From: Myxococcales bacterium
GTDB lineage: Bacteria; Myxococcota_A; Polyangia; Haliangiales; Haliangiaceae
NCBI GenBank assembly: GCA_028287135.1
Contig: JAQBQE010000067.1
Span: 182,968 to 246,967, forward strand
Direction: 5' to 3'
Length of the DNA: 64,000 nucleotides
In this document: in pieces, positions 46,551 through 56,323 of the stretch
Numbering within the stretch: the stretch's first letter is position 1
Layout of the letters: every line of letters starts with the position of its first letter
Notes under the pieces: generated by a model
The model's database searches: none
Seen by the model: the letters and a program-made list of their open reading frames with translations, nothing else
Told to the model about the DNA's origin: nothing
Position numbers and translations under genes: made by a program

Positions 46551-46586
46551 CGGATCGGAGGAGCCGCACGGATCGGAGGAGCCGCA
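46551..46586. repeat. 18-bp perfect tandem duplication
   Basis: CGGATCGGAGGAGCCGCA occurs twice head to tail (46551-46568 and 46569-46586) directly before the MITE-like element. It could be a target-site-like or slippage duplication. Confidence 0.8.
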
Positions 46587-46596
46587 AAGGCGATCA

Positions 46597-46754
46597 TTGA
46601 ACCGCAGAGTACGCGGAGCACGCCGAGCAGAGAGAAGTGTCGGCTTCGCCGATCGCTCTGCTCCGTGACGGGCCTGGGCGGTCCGATCCGGAACGAGGCC
46701 TGGCGCGCAGCGCCCAGAAATTCTTCTTTGCGTTCTTTGCGTCTTTGCGGCTCA
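46597..46754. repeat. MITE-like non-coding element with terminal inverted repeats
   Basis: The left end TGAACCGCAGAGTACGCGG (46598-46616) pairs with the right end CGTCTTTGCGGCTCA (46740-46754), and the match continues inward imperfectly over about 35 bp (CGCAAAGAACGCAAAGAAG reading in from the right). The roughly 158-bp interior has no gene. Ends of this kind (ACCGCAGAG ... CTTTGCGTCTTTGCGG) occur, as I recall, as dispersed repeats in several high-GC bacteria. Confidence 0.6.
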
Positions 46755-46789
46755 GCTCAGGGATAGGGCGCACCCCGCCGGCACCACCC

Positions 46790-47836
46790 TCAATCCAGGC
46801 CGAGCTTCTCGAGGTCCTCTTCGTCGAGGCCGAAGTAGTGCGCGGTCTCGTGGAGCACGGTGATCCGGATCTCCTCGGCGAGGTGATCCTCGTCAGTCGC
46901 GGCGCGCTCGAGGTTCTTGCGGAACAGCAGGATCGTCGTCACGGCGGGCAGGGCAGAGCCCTCGTCGGGCATCGCGTTGCCCTGGAACAGGCCGAGCGCA
47001 CGCGGGTCAAAGCCGTCCGCGACGAGATCGACCGACGGGAAGTCCTCGATCATGATCGGCACGTTCTCGAGGCGCGCCCGGATCTCGTCGGGGAGCTCGG
47101 CGAGGGTCTCGCGCGCGATCTGCTCGACCTCGTCCTCGGTGACCGTGATCGGCGCAGGGCCGGCGGCGATGTCGAGGGTACGGACCTGCTGCCACGCGGC
47201 GACCATGCCGGCGGCGTTCTCGGTCGCCTCGTGGATCCGCCCGAGCACGTGCAGTGCATCGGACTCGAACGCATCCTGCTCCTCCTTCGGGAGCTCGCTG
47301 GACTTGTTCGCGGCACGCGCGACCTCGACCCACTTGTGGGCCGCCTTCGGATCCTCGGCGGTCAGCGCGAGCTCGCCGAGGTCGAGCGCGAGCTCGGGAT
47401 CCTCGATCACGGAGGTCGTCAGCTCGCCGAGTGCTTCGCGGGCCGCCTTGGGCTCTCCACGCGCGAGCAGCGCTTCGGTCTTCACGTAGATCGCCTCGAT
47501 CAGGTCGGCTTCCTCGTCGATGAAGTCGAACACGGCTGCGAGCGTCTCGAGCGCGGCATCGGGGTCGCCGAGATCCTTGAGCTGCAGGCGCGCGATGCAG
47601 ATCCGCGGCATCGGATCGTCGGGCTGCAGCTCCGACAGCGTGCGGTACTGCGCGAGCGCCTCGTCGGTGTCGCCCTGCGCGTCGGCCACGGCGGCCGCGA
47701 GGGTGACGACATCGGGGTTTTTGCGGTCGATGCGGCGGCAGCGCTCGAGCGCGGTGGCGGCGTCGTCGATCCGGCCTTCCTCGAGAGCCTCGAAGGCGCG
47801 CTCGAGGTCTTCATTCATTCGATCGGTCCGGGACAT
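46790..47836 (-). CDS. TPR protein with C-terminal Zincin_1-type metallopeptidase domain
   Basis: This 348-residue cytosolic protein has TPR-like helices at residues 1-200 ('AFEALEEGRIDDAATALERC', 'DDPMPRICIARLQLKDLGDP'). The C-terminal domain ('LPDEIRARLENVPIMIEDFPS', then 'TTILLFRKNLER') ends in HETAHYFGLDEED (H329, E330, H333), the pattern of the minimal zincin family PF06262. Zincin_1 proteins are usually stand-alone and about 120 residues; the TPR fusion is unusual. The second in-frame ATG (six codons in) may also be used. Confidence 0.78.
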   Translation of the reverse strand: MSRTDRMNEDLERAFEALEEGRIDDAATALERCRRIDRKNPDVVTLAAAVADAQGDTDEALAQYRTLSELQPDDPMPRICIARLQLKDLGDPDAALETLAAVFDFIDEEADLIEAIYVKTEALLARGEPKAAREALGELTTSVIEDPELALDLGELALTAEDPKAAHKWVEVARAANKSSELPKEEQDAFESDALHVLGRIHEATENAAGMVAAWQQVRTLDIAAGPAPITVTEDEVEQIARETLAELPDEIRARLENVPIMIEDFPSVDLVADGFDPRALGLFQGNAMPDEGSALPAVTTILLFRKNLERAATDEDHLAEEIRITVLHETAHYFGLDEEDLEKLGLD

Positions 47837-47888
47837 GATTATTCCCGCTTGATACTCCGAATTGGTTCCACGCGCTTGCCCGGGTGAT

Positions 47889-47917
47889 TTGCGGTGGGGA
47901 CCCGGGCTCGCTATCGT
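47889..47917 (+). promoter_or_regulatory. promoter: TTGCGG - 17 bp - TATCGT, 6 nt before start codon
   Basis: TTGCGG (47889-47894) and TATCGT (47912-47917) have 17-bp spacing. The -10 ends 6 nt before GTG 47924 with no Shine-Dalgarno, so a leaderless transcript is expected. This supports GTG 47924 over the in-frame GTG at 47894, which lies inside the promoter. Confidence 0.5.
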
Positions 47918-47923
47918 CGAGCC

Positions 47924-49783
47924 GTGCCATTCCTTTGCCGCGCGCTGACCCTGCTCACCCTGCTGGTGGCGCTCGCGGCGTGCCCGCGCGGGACACGCAA
48001 GACGCTCGTTCCCGATGTCCCGCAGAACGGCAGCACCGAGGCCCGGTCGCGGTTCGTCGAGGCCCGCGCCAAGTTCCTGCGTGATGGCAGGAACGTGGAG
48101 GAGTTCCGCCAGATCGCCGAGGAGTTTCCCGAGGACCCGATCGTGCCGTGGGCCGAGCTCTACGCCGGGATGGCGGCGATCAAGGCGCGGCAGTTCGAGG
48201 TGGCCATCAAGTCACTCGAAGGCGTGGTCGAGGCCAACCGGGAAGCGGGGCTGACCCTGCGCGCGCACCTGTTCCTCGGGATCGCGAAGAACTACGCCGG
48301 CGATGCCCCGGGTGCGTTGCGGCACCTCCGGCAAGGCGCGAGTGCGGTCGAGAACGACGATGAACGCACCGAGTACCTCGGAGCACTGGCCTATGCGACC
48401 GCGCAGAGCGAGCAGCCGCTCGGCTCGCTGGCTGCGTTCGACGAGCTGTATCGCCGCGTCACGCCGACCGAGCGCGCGCTGATCGTCACCCGCGTCGAGG
48501 AGGTCGTCGCGACCGCCGATCCGGACACCCTCGGTCGCCTGTTCGACCAGATCGCGGATCGCAAGGGGCCGAGCATCGCGGCCGTCGCGAGCCGGCTCGC
48601 CCTCGTCGCCGAGAATGCAGGCAACACGGCCGAGGCAGCGCGCCTGCGCGAGGCGGCCAGTCATGCCCGCGCGGCGGTCGGCCTGCCGCGGACGATCAGC
48701 TCCGACGCCACGGTCGGTGGCGGAACCGGAGATCCGACGCTCGTCGGCGCGGTGCTGCCGATCGGCGGCAAGCAGCAACGCGTGGCGGATGCTGCGATCG
48801 CAGGTCTGGGTCTCGCCGCGGGCGTCTCCGACGGCAAGGCGATCGCGCCGGTCGAGATCCGCTCGGCCAGTGATGCCGCGTCGGCCGAGCTCGCGGTCGA
48901 GGACCTCGCGCGCGCGAACGTGATCGCCGTCGTCGGGCCGATCGATTCAGCCTCGGTCGATGCGGCCGGCGCCCGCGCCGAGGGCCTCGGGGTGCCGTTG
49001 CTCAGCCTGTCGACCGCTGCCGAGAAGAACGCGAGCAGCCGGTTCGTGTTCCACATGGTCCACTCCGGTGAGGCGCGCAGCCGTGCCCTCGCGCAGCGTG
49101 CGCTCGCGAAGGGGGTCAAGAAGTTCGCGGTGCTCGCGGCCGACAACGGCTACGGCCGCGCGATGGTCGGTGCGTTCACCGACGAGGTGACGCGTGGCGG
49201 TGGGACGATCGTCACCACGCAGACGTACAAGGGCGACACCAAGTCGTTCGCGACGTTCGCGGCCAAGCTGACCGGCGACTGGGATGCGGTGTTCGCCCCG
49301 GCCCAAGCTGACGTGCTGGGGCTGATCGCGCCGGCGCTCGCGGCCACCGGCAAGATTCCCAGGCCGCTCGGCACCAAGAAGGTGCTCGGTGGGCGGCCGA
49401 TCCTGCTGCTATCGACCGCCGAGAACCTGACCGCGGCGTACCTGACCAACGCCGGCCGCCACTCCGATGGCGCGTTCTTCGCCCCGGGCTACTACCCGGA
49501 TGATCAAGATCCCACGAGCAAGGACTTCCTCGACCGGTTCATCTCGACGTTCGGCCGCGCCCCGGGGTTCCTCGAGGCGTACGCCTACGATGCCGCCCAG
49601 CTCGCGGTGGCGGCGGGGGCGAGCGGCCGGGTCGGGCTCGCCGCGATGCTCGCGCGGGGCGAGCTGCCGGGCCTCACCGGGACGATCCGGTTCGACGCGA
49701 AACATCGCCGTGCCGATCCAGGGGTCCTCTACACCGTCGCCGAGGAGACTGGCGGCGTGTTCGCGATCCGCGTCTCGAAGTAG
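47924..49783 (+). CDS. LppC/LpoA-like lipoprotein with periplasmic-binding-protein fold
   Basis: This 619-residue protein has a lipoprotein signal (LTLLTLLVALAAC). Residues about 40-250 are helical repeats with TPR character ('LRAHLFLGIAKNYAGDAPGA'). Residues about 270-615 form a type-1 periplasmic binding fold ('LVGAVLPIGGKQQRVADAAI', 'VIAVVGPIDSASVDAA', 'KFAVLAADNGYGRAMVGAF', 'AYAYDAAQLAVAAG'). TPR plus binding-protein fold is the architecture of LpoA, the outer-membrane activator of PBP1A, but sequence-level identity cannot be judged by eye. It may instead be a Leu/Ile/Val-type sensor. GTG 47924 is preferred on promoter and signal grounds. Confidence 0.75.
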   Translation: MPFLCRALTLLTLLVALAACPRGTRKTLVPDVPQNGSTEARSRFVEARAKFLRDGRNVEEFRQIAEEFPEDPIVPWAELYAGMAAIKARQFEVAIKSLEGVVEANREAGLTLRAHLFLGIAKNYAGDAPGALRHLRQGASAVENDDERTEYLGALAYATAQSEQPLGSLAAFDELYRRVTPTERALIVTRVEEVVATADPDTLGRLFDQIADRKGPSIAAVASRLALVAENAGNTAEAARLREAASHARAAVGLPRTISSDATVGGGTGDPTLVGAVLPIGGKQQRVADAAIAGLGLAAGVSDGKAIAPVEIRSASDAASAELAVEDLARANVIAVVGPIDSASVDAAGARAEGLGVPLLSLSTAAEKNASSRFVFHMVHSGEARSRALAQRALAKGVKKFAVLAADNGYGRAMVGAFTDEVTRGGGTIVTTQTYKGDTKSFATFAAKLTGDWDAVFAPAQADVLGLIAPALAATGKIPRPLGTKKVLGGRPILLLSTAENLTAAYLTNAGRHSDGAFFAPGYYPDDQDPTSKDFLDRFISTFGRAPGFLEAYAYDAAQLAVAAGASGRVGLAAMLARGELPGLTGTIRFDAKHRRADPGVLYTVAEETGGVFAIRVSK

Positions 49784-49799
49784 TGGTACACCCCCGGAC

Positions 49800-50498
49800 G
49801 TGACGAGCACGTCCTTCGTCGGAAACCGGTTGATCGCGGCGATCGATGCACCCGATCGCGGTGAGGCCGACAAGCTGATCGCACGCCTCGGTGACGTACC
49901 GAGCTGGATCAAGATCGGGCTCGAGCTGTTCTGCGCGGAAGGGCCGTCGATCGTCGGCGAGCACGTCGCGCGTGGCCGTTCGGTGATGCTCGACCTCAAG
50001 CTCCACGATATCCCGGAGACCGTCGCGCGTGCGACCGCGCGGATCGCGTCGCTCGGCGCGGGCCTGGTCACCGTGCACGCCGGTGGTGGGCGCGCGATGC
50101 TCGAGGCCGCGGTCAAGGCGGCCGGCAGCTCGACCAAGGTGCTCGCGGTCACCGTGCTGACGTCGCTCGACGATGCGGACCTCGCCGACATCGGTGCGGT
50201 CGGGCCCATCGGAGAGCTCGTGAAGCGGCGTGCGGAGCTCGCGATCGCAGCGGGCTGTGCGGGCGTGGTTGCGTCCCCGCACGAGGTCGCGGTGATCCGC
50301 GCGATCGCGCCGCACGACTTCCTGATCGTCACGCCCGGCGTGCGCCCTGCGGGGAGCGCGGCCGGTGACCAGAAGCGCGTGATGACGCCCGCGCAGGCGA
50401 GGCTGGCTGGCGCGGACCTCGTCGTGATCGGTCGCCCGCTGCGCGACGCAGCCGATCCTGCCGCCGCGGCACGCTCCATCGTGGCCGAGCTGTCATGA
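49800..50498 (+). CDS. pyrF: orotidine 5'-phosphate decarboxylase
   Basis: This 232-residue TIM-barrel enzyme catalyses the last step of UMP synthesis. It begins 'RLIAAIDAPDRGEADKLIARL' and has the catalytic DxKxxDI motif as DLKLHDIPETVA, then 'VTVHAGGGRAML' and the phosphate-binding 'TPGVRPAGS' and 'GADLVVIGRPL' near the end. GTG 49800 lies 16 nt after the previous stop; no ATG is available at the proper position. Its stop overlaps the rlmB start as ATGA. Confidence 0.95.
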   Translation: MTSTSFVGNRLIAAIDAPDRGEADKLIARLGDVPSWIKIGLELFCAEGPSIVGEHVARGRSVMLDLKLHDIPETVARATARIASLGAGLVTVHAGGGRAMLEAAVKAAGSSTKVLAVTVLTSLDDADLADIGAVGPIGELVKRRAELAIAAGCAGVVASPHEVAVIRAIAPHDFLIVTPGVRPAGSAAGDQKRVMTPAQARLAGADLVVIGRPLRDAADPAAAARSIVAELS

Positions 50499-51493
50499 GC
50501 GGTCCTTCGCGCGGAGGTCCCCGCCGAGGCGGACCACGGCCCGGCGGTGATCGCGGCATGGGGCCGCGCACCCCGCGTCCCGACGAGCGTGGCCCGCGCC
50601 CGGCGTTTGGCGGCCCACGCCCCGATGACCGTGGCGCGCGCGTGACGCCGGACGATCGCGGCGCAGCCACCGAGGCGCGCGGACCGCGTCCCGACGCGGA
50701 GCGTCCGCGCCGCGATGCTCCGCTGCCGAGCGGGCCGGGCGAGCGCGTGGTCTACGGCGCAGGCCCGGTCGGCGAGCTGCTCGCGCGCAAGCCTCAGTCC
50801 GTGCGCGCGGTGTGGGTCGATCCACGCCGCGCCGATCGCACGACGAGTGATCCGGTCGCCGCGATCGTGATCGCTGCGCGCGCCGCCGGGATCAAGCTCG
50901 AGGATCGCGATCGCCCGACGCTCGACCGGATCGCAGGCGAGGGCGCTCTCCATCAAGGCGTGGTCGCGTGGCTCGGCCCGTTCGTCTATGCGGACCTCAA
51001 CGACCTGATGACCACCGAGGGCGAGCCTGCGCTGCTGGTCGCGCTCGACGGCGTCGAGGATCCGCGCAACCTCGGTGCGATCCTGCGCTCCGCCTACCTG
51101 CTCGGTGCCGGTGGCGTGATCATCCCCGACCACCGCGCGGCGCAGGTCACCTCCCTGGTCGCCAAGACCTCGGCCGGTGCCAGCGAGCTGCTGCCGATCG
51201 CGCAGGTCGGGAACCTCGTGCGGACGCTCGACGAGCTGCGCGAGCACGGGCTGTGGCGAGTCGCCGTGCACGCGACCGAGACCGCGCAGGACATCAGCGC
51301 GATCGACGGCACGCTCGGGCTGTGCCTCGTGCTCGGCGCCGAGGGCACCGGCGTGCGCCCGCTGGTCGCCAAGAACTGCGATTTCCACGCCGTGATCCCG
51401 ATGGCGCGCAGCGCGGTCGGTTCGTTCAATGTGTCGGTGGCGGCGTCGCTGGCTCTCTACGAGATCCGACGGCAGAGGCTGTCGCGATCGTGA
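50495..51493 (+). CDS. rlmB: TrmH-family 23S rRNA 2'-O-methyltransferase (RlmB-like) with Arg/Gly/Pro-rich N-terminus
   Basis: This 332-residue SpoU/TrmH methyltransferase has residues 1-80 that are a basic disordered Arg/Gly/Pro/Asp-rich extension ('RGPRPDAERPRRDA'), about 85-165 an L30e-like RNA-binding domain ('VYGAGPVGELLARKPQSVRA'), and 170-330 the knotted SAM-binding domain with 'GVEDPRNLGAILRSAYLLGA', 'LGAEGTGVRPL' and 'MARSAVGSFNVSVAASLAL'. It probably methylates the ribose of a 23S rRNA guanosine. ATG overlaps the pyrF stop. The RlmB name rests on family, not on site proof. Confidence 0.88.
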   Translation: MSGPSRGGPRRGGPRPGGDRGMGPRTPRPDERGPRPAFGGPRPDDRGARVTPDDRGAATEARGPRPDAERPRRDAPLPSGPGERVVYGAGPVGELLARKPQSVRAVWVDPRRADRTTSDPVAAIVIAARAAGIKLEDRDRPTLDRIAGEGALHQGVVAWLGPFVYADLNDLMTTEGEPALLVALDGVEDPRNLGAILRSAYLLGAGGVIIPDHRAAQVTSLVAKTSAGASELLPIAQVGNLVRTLDELREHGLWRVAVHATETAQDISAIDGTLGLCLVLGAEGTGVRPLVAKNCDFHAVIPMARSAVGSFNVSVAASLALYEIRRQRLSRS

Positions 51494-51522
51494 ATCACCA
51501 AGCACTCGAAAAGGACTGATGT

Positions 51523-52014
51523 ATGGCTGCTGTTCGTTACTCGCTCCTCGTCTTCACCCTCGCTGCCTGCGGCGGTAGCTCGGCCACCCCGGCGAAGCCC
51601 GCCGAGCCGGCGCCGGCTGCTCCTTCCGCGTTCAAGGACATGAACGCCGACCAGCGCATGGCGTTCATGAAGGACGTCGTCATGCCGAAGATGGCGCCGC
51701 TGTGGGCCGCGTTCGATCCCAAGCTGCCAGCGCTCGAGTGCAAGACCTGCCACGGCAAGGGTGCCGACGACGGCAGCTTCGAGATGCCGAGCGCCGAGAT
51801 CCCGGTGCTGCCGGGCACCGAGGAGGCGTTCATGGCGTACCTCGCGGACCCCGCACACCCCGATCACCCGGTGTGGGCGAAGTTCATGGGCGAGCAGGTC
51901 ACGCCGACGATGGCGGGGCTGCTCCAGATGACGCCGTTCGATCCGAAGACGATGACGGGCGAGTTCGGCTGCGGCACCTGCCACACGACGAACCCTCCGC
52001 ACCCCAAGCACTGA
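51523..52014 (+). CDS. di-haem c-type cytochrome lipoprotein
   Basis: This 163-residue protein has a lipoprotein signal (SLLVFTLAAC), an Ala/Pro spacer and two CxxCH haem-binding motifs, CKTCH (Cys near 73) and CGTCH (Cys near 150). Several conserved-looking Met residues ('MPKMAPLW', 'MGEQVTPTMAG') could be axial ligands. It is likely an envelope electron-transfer protein. It lies 29 nt after rlmB on the same strand, which is probably incidental. Confidence 0.8.
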   Translation: MAAVRYSLLVFTLAACGGSSATPAKPAEPAPAAPSAFKDMNADQRMAFMKDVVMPKMAPLWAAFDPKLPALECKTCHGKGADDGSFEMPSAEIPVLPGTEEAFMAYLADPAHPDHPVWAKFMGEQVTPTMAGLLQMTPFDPKTMTGEFGCGTCHTTNPPHPKH

Positions 52015-52081
52015 TCCGCGCGTCGACGTGAACGCGCCCGCCGCGATGGCTATTTCGCGGCGATCGCAGGACCATTCGCGG

Positions 52082-52408
52082 ATGTCTGCAGCTGAAGATG
52101 TCCTCGGCACTCTCGTGGCTCGCGCACCGAAACGGTTGCTCGAGGACCTCGCCGCCGTCGCCAGGAACCTGGCGGCCAACGATCGGCAGCGCCCCGAGCT
52201 CGAGGTCTGGTTGACCGGTGGCGGTCAGATCCGCGGTCGGATCATCAGCGTCACCGAGGACACCGCGGGTGCGGTGGCGATGCTCTACGTCGGCGGCCAG
52301 CCGCGCTCGCCGTCGGTGTCGTTCGTCCGCGTCGATCAGATCACCGCCGTCACCGTGATCGACGCGAGCCTGTTGATGCCCGCGCTCGTCGCCGACAAGC
52401 CGGCGTAG
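52082..52408 (+). CDS. small hypothetical protein, Sm/SH3-like beta core
   Basis: I do not recognise the family of this 108-residue protein. It starts 'MSAAEDVLGTLVARAPKRLLE', then has a compact beta core 'ELEVWLTGGGQIRGRIISV' and 'SVSFVRVDQITAVTVID' that resembles Sm-like folds but lacks a firm signature. ATG 52082 is chosen over 52028 because the extra 18 residues are not protein-like. Its stop abuts recQ's stop. Confidence 0.6.
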   Translation: MSAAEDVLGTLVARAPKRLLEDLAAVARNLAANDRQRPELEVWLTGGGQIRGRIISVTEDTAGAVAMLYVGGQPRSPSVSFVRVDQITAVTVIDASLLMPALVADKPA

Positions 52409-54454
<2,046 letters not shown>

Positions 54455-54641
54455 CAACCGCTACGGTCGCCCGAAACCCTCGATCCGGCAAGGAGCAACT
54501 CGCGAGGAACTCGTGAGGAACGGGTGTGCGCCGGCGCTCGCAGCGAACTACGTACCCGCTGGCAAGCTTGCTGAATTGCTGATCTCCTCGGGAGAACGCC
54601 GATCTCGCCTACACGCGAGAGCAAGCTCGCTGACGCGCCTG

Positions 54642-55727
54642 TCATCGGGCTAGCAGATACTCTTCGCTACGTAGCAGCTCGGCGGTCAAAACTGCTCCAC
54701 CTGCAGCACCCCGCACCGTGTTGTGCGACAGCGCGACGAACCGCCAGTCGAACATCGCATCGGGGCGCAGGCGCCCGATCGAGATCCCCTGGCCGTCACC
54801 GGCATCGCGATCGAGCCGGGTCTGCGGGCGGGTGTCGTCCTCGAAGTAGGTGAGGAACGGGGTCGGCGCGCTCGGCAGCTTGAGCTGCTGCGGCTTGCCG
54901 CTGAACTCCTTCCACGCCGACAGGATCTGGTCCCTGGACGGCCGGGTCTCGAACGCGACGAACACGGCGGCCATGTGGCCGTCGGAGACCGGCACGCGCA
55001 GGCACTGGGCGGTGATCACGGGCGTGGTCGCCGTGACGATCTTGCCGCCGTCGAGGGTGCCCCAGATCTTCAGCGGCTCCTGCTCGCTCTTCTCTTCCTC
55101 GCCCTTGATGAACGGGATCACGTTGTCGACCATCTCGGGCCAGCTCTCGAACGTCTTGCCGGCACCAGAGATCGCCTGATACGTGCAGACCGCGATCTTC
55201 GTCGGGCCGAACGCGCGCAGGGGGTGGATCGCCGGGACGTAGCTCTGGATCGAGCAGTTGGGCTTCACGGCCACGAACCCACGCTTGGTGCCGAGGCGGC
55301 GGCGCTGGGCCTCGATCACGCCGGCGTGCTCGGAGTTGATCTCGGGGATCATCATCGGGACGTCGGGCGTCCAGCGATGCGCCGAGTTGTTCGAGACCAC
55401 GGGGACCTCGGCGCGCGCGTAGTCCTCCTCGAGCTTGGCGGTGGCAGCCTTGTCCATGTCGACCGCGCAGAACACGAAGTCGCAATGATCCGCGACCTGC
55501 TTGATCGCCGAGGCGTCGACGACCGTCAGCCGGGCCGTCGCCGCCGGGACCGGCCCGGCTAGCGTCCAGCGGCCCTCGACCGCCGCCGCGTAGGTCTTGC
55601 CCGCGGAGCTCGGGCTCGCGGCCACCACGCTGACCTCGAACCACGGGTGGTCCGCCAGGAGGGAGACGAAGCGCTGACCGACCATGCCGGTCGCGCCGAG
55701 GACGCCAACCTTGAGCTTGTTTGCCAT
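54642..55727 (-). CDS. asd: aspartate-semialdehyde dehydrogenase, archaeal/fungal type
   Basis: This 361-residue enzyme catalyses the second step of the aspartate-family amino-acid pathway. It has the NADP motif 'VGVLGATGMVGQRFVSLL', 'VSNNSAHRW', the catalytic Cys in 'VKPNCSIQSYV', 'YQAISGAGKTF' and the His region 'VSDGHMAAVFV'. The insertion pattern around NCSIQSY and the length match the archaeal/fungal branch rather than the E. coli-type enzyme. A TAGATT hexamer lies 9 nt before the ATG on the minus strand. It works with lysC, which is unlinked (about 19 kb away). Confidence 0.95.
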   Translation of the reverse strand: MANKLKVGVLGATGMVGQRFVSLLADHPWFEVSVVAASPSSAGKTYAAAVEGRWTLAGPVPAATARLTVVDASAIKQVADHCDFVFCAVDMDKAATAKLEEDYARAEVPVVSNNSAHRWTPDVPMMIPEINSEHAGVIEAQRRRLGTKRGFVAVKPNCSIQSYVPAIHPLRAFGPTKIAVCTYQAISGAGKTFESWPEMVDNVIPFIKGEEEKSEQEPLKIWGTLDGGKIVTATTPVITAQCLRVPVSDGHMAAVFVAFETRPSRDQILSAWKEFSGKPQQLKLPSAPTPFLTYFEDDTRPQTRLDRDAGDGQGISIGRLRPDAMFDWRFVALSHNTVRGAAGGAVLTAELLRSEEYLLAR

Positions 55728-55808
55728 GACGACGTCAATCTAACAAATCTGGTGAACACGTCGAGACGGGCTTGCAGTCCGCCTGCGGTTCATGAAGATT
55801 CGCCCCCG

Positions 55809-56303
55809 ATGCCGTTGCTCGATGGTCTGCGTGTCGTCCTCTCGAAGATCCATGGATATGGCGTCGTCACGACGCGTCCGTTCAAGACGGGAGAGATCAT
55901 CGTCTATGGCGACGGCGTCCTGTACGGAGCCGATGCGGACTTCGACGACACCTACGCGTTGATCCTGCCGGGTGAGGACGCAGGCAAGGGCGATCCGCTG
56001 TTCTGGGACCTCGCGGACCAGACCCGCTGGTTCAATCACTCGTGCGAGCCGAACTCCGAGGTGTTCTCGAAGTGGGACCACGAGGCTGACACCATGCGCG
56101 CGTGGTGGGTCGCTCTCCGCGACATCGAGGTCGGCGAGGAGATCCTCTACGACTACGCATTCACCGCCGAGGTCGCCGAGGCGTGCGCCTGTGGAGCGAC
56201 GACATGCCGCGGCCTCATCGTCGACAGCGACCCGGACAACCTCGCGCAGGTTCCGGAGCACCTGCGGCACCTGCTGCGCGGGCCGTCGCGCGCTGCGTCC
56301 TGA
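55809..56303 (+). CDS. SET-domain protein (putative protein lysine methyltransferase)
   Basis: This 164-residue protein consists of one SET domain: 'KIHGYGVVTTRPFKTGEIIV' at the start, the cofactor and active-site 'RWFNHSCEPNSEV', then 'LRDIEVGEEILYDYAF'. It ends with a post-SET-like Cys cluster 'CACGATTCRG'. All main catalytic elements (NHS, ELxxDY-type) are there, so it may methylate a protein lysine. The listed ATG 55809 follows AAGATT by 8 nt. The next gene, phosphofructokinase, follows in 20 nt. Confidence 0.85.
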   Translation: MPLLDGLRVVLSKIHGYGVVTTRPFKTGEIIVYGDGVLYGADADFDDTYALILPGEDAGKGDPLFWDLADQTRWFNHSCEPNSEVFSKWDHEADTMRAWWVALRDIEVGEEILYDYAFTAEVAEACACGATTCRGLIVDSDPDNLAQVPEHLRHLLRGPSRAAS

Positions 56304-56323
56304 GGTGTTAGCGTCGCGCCGCC

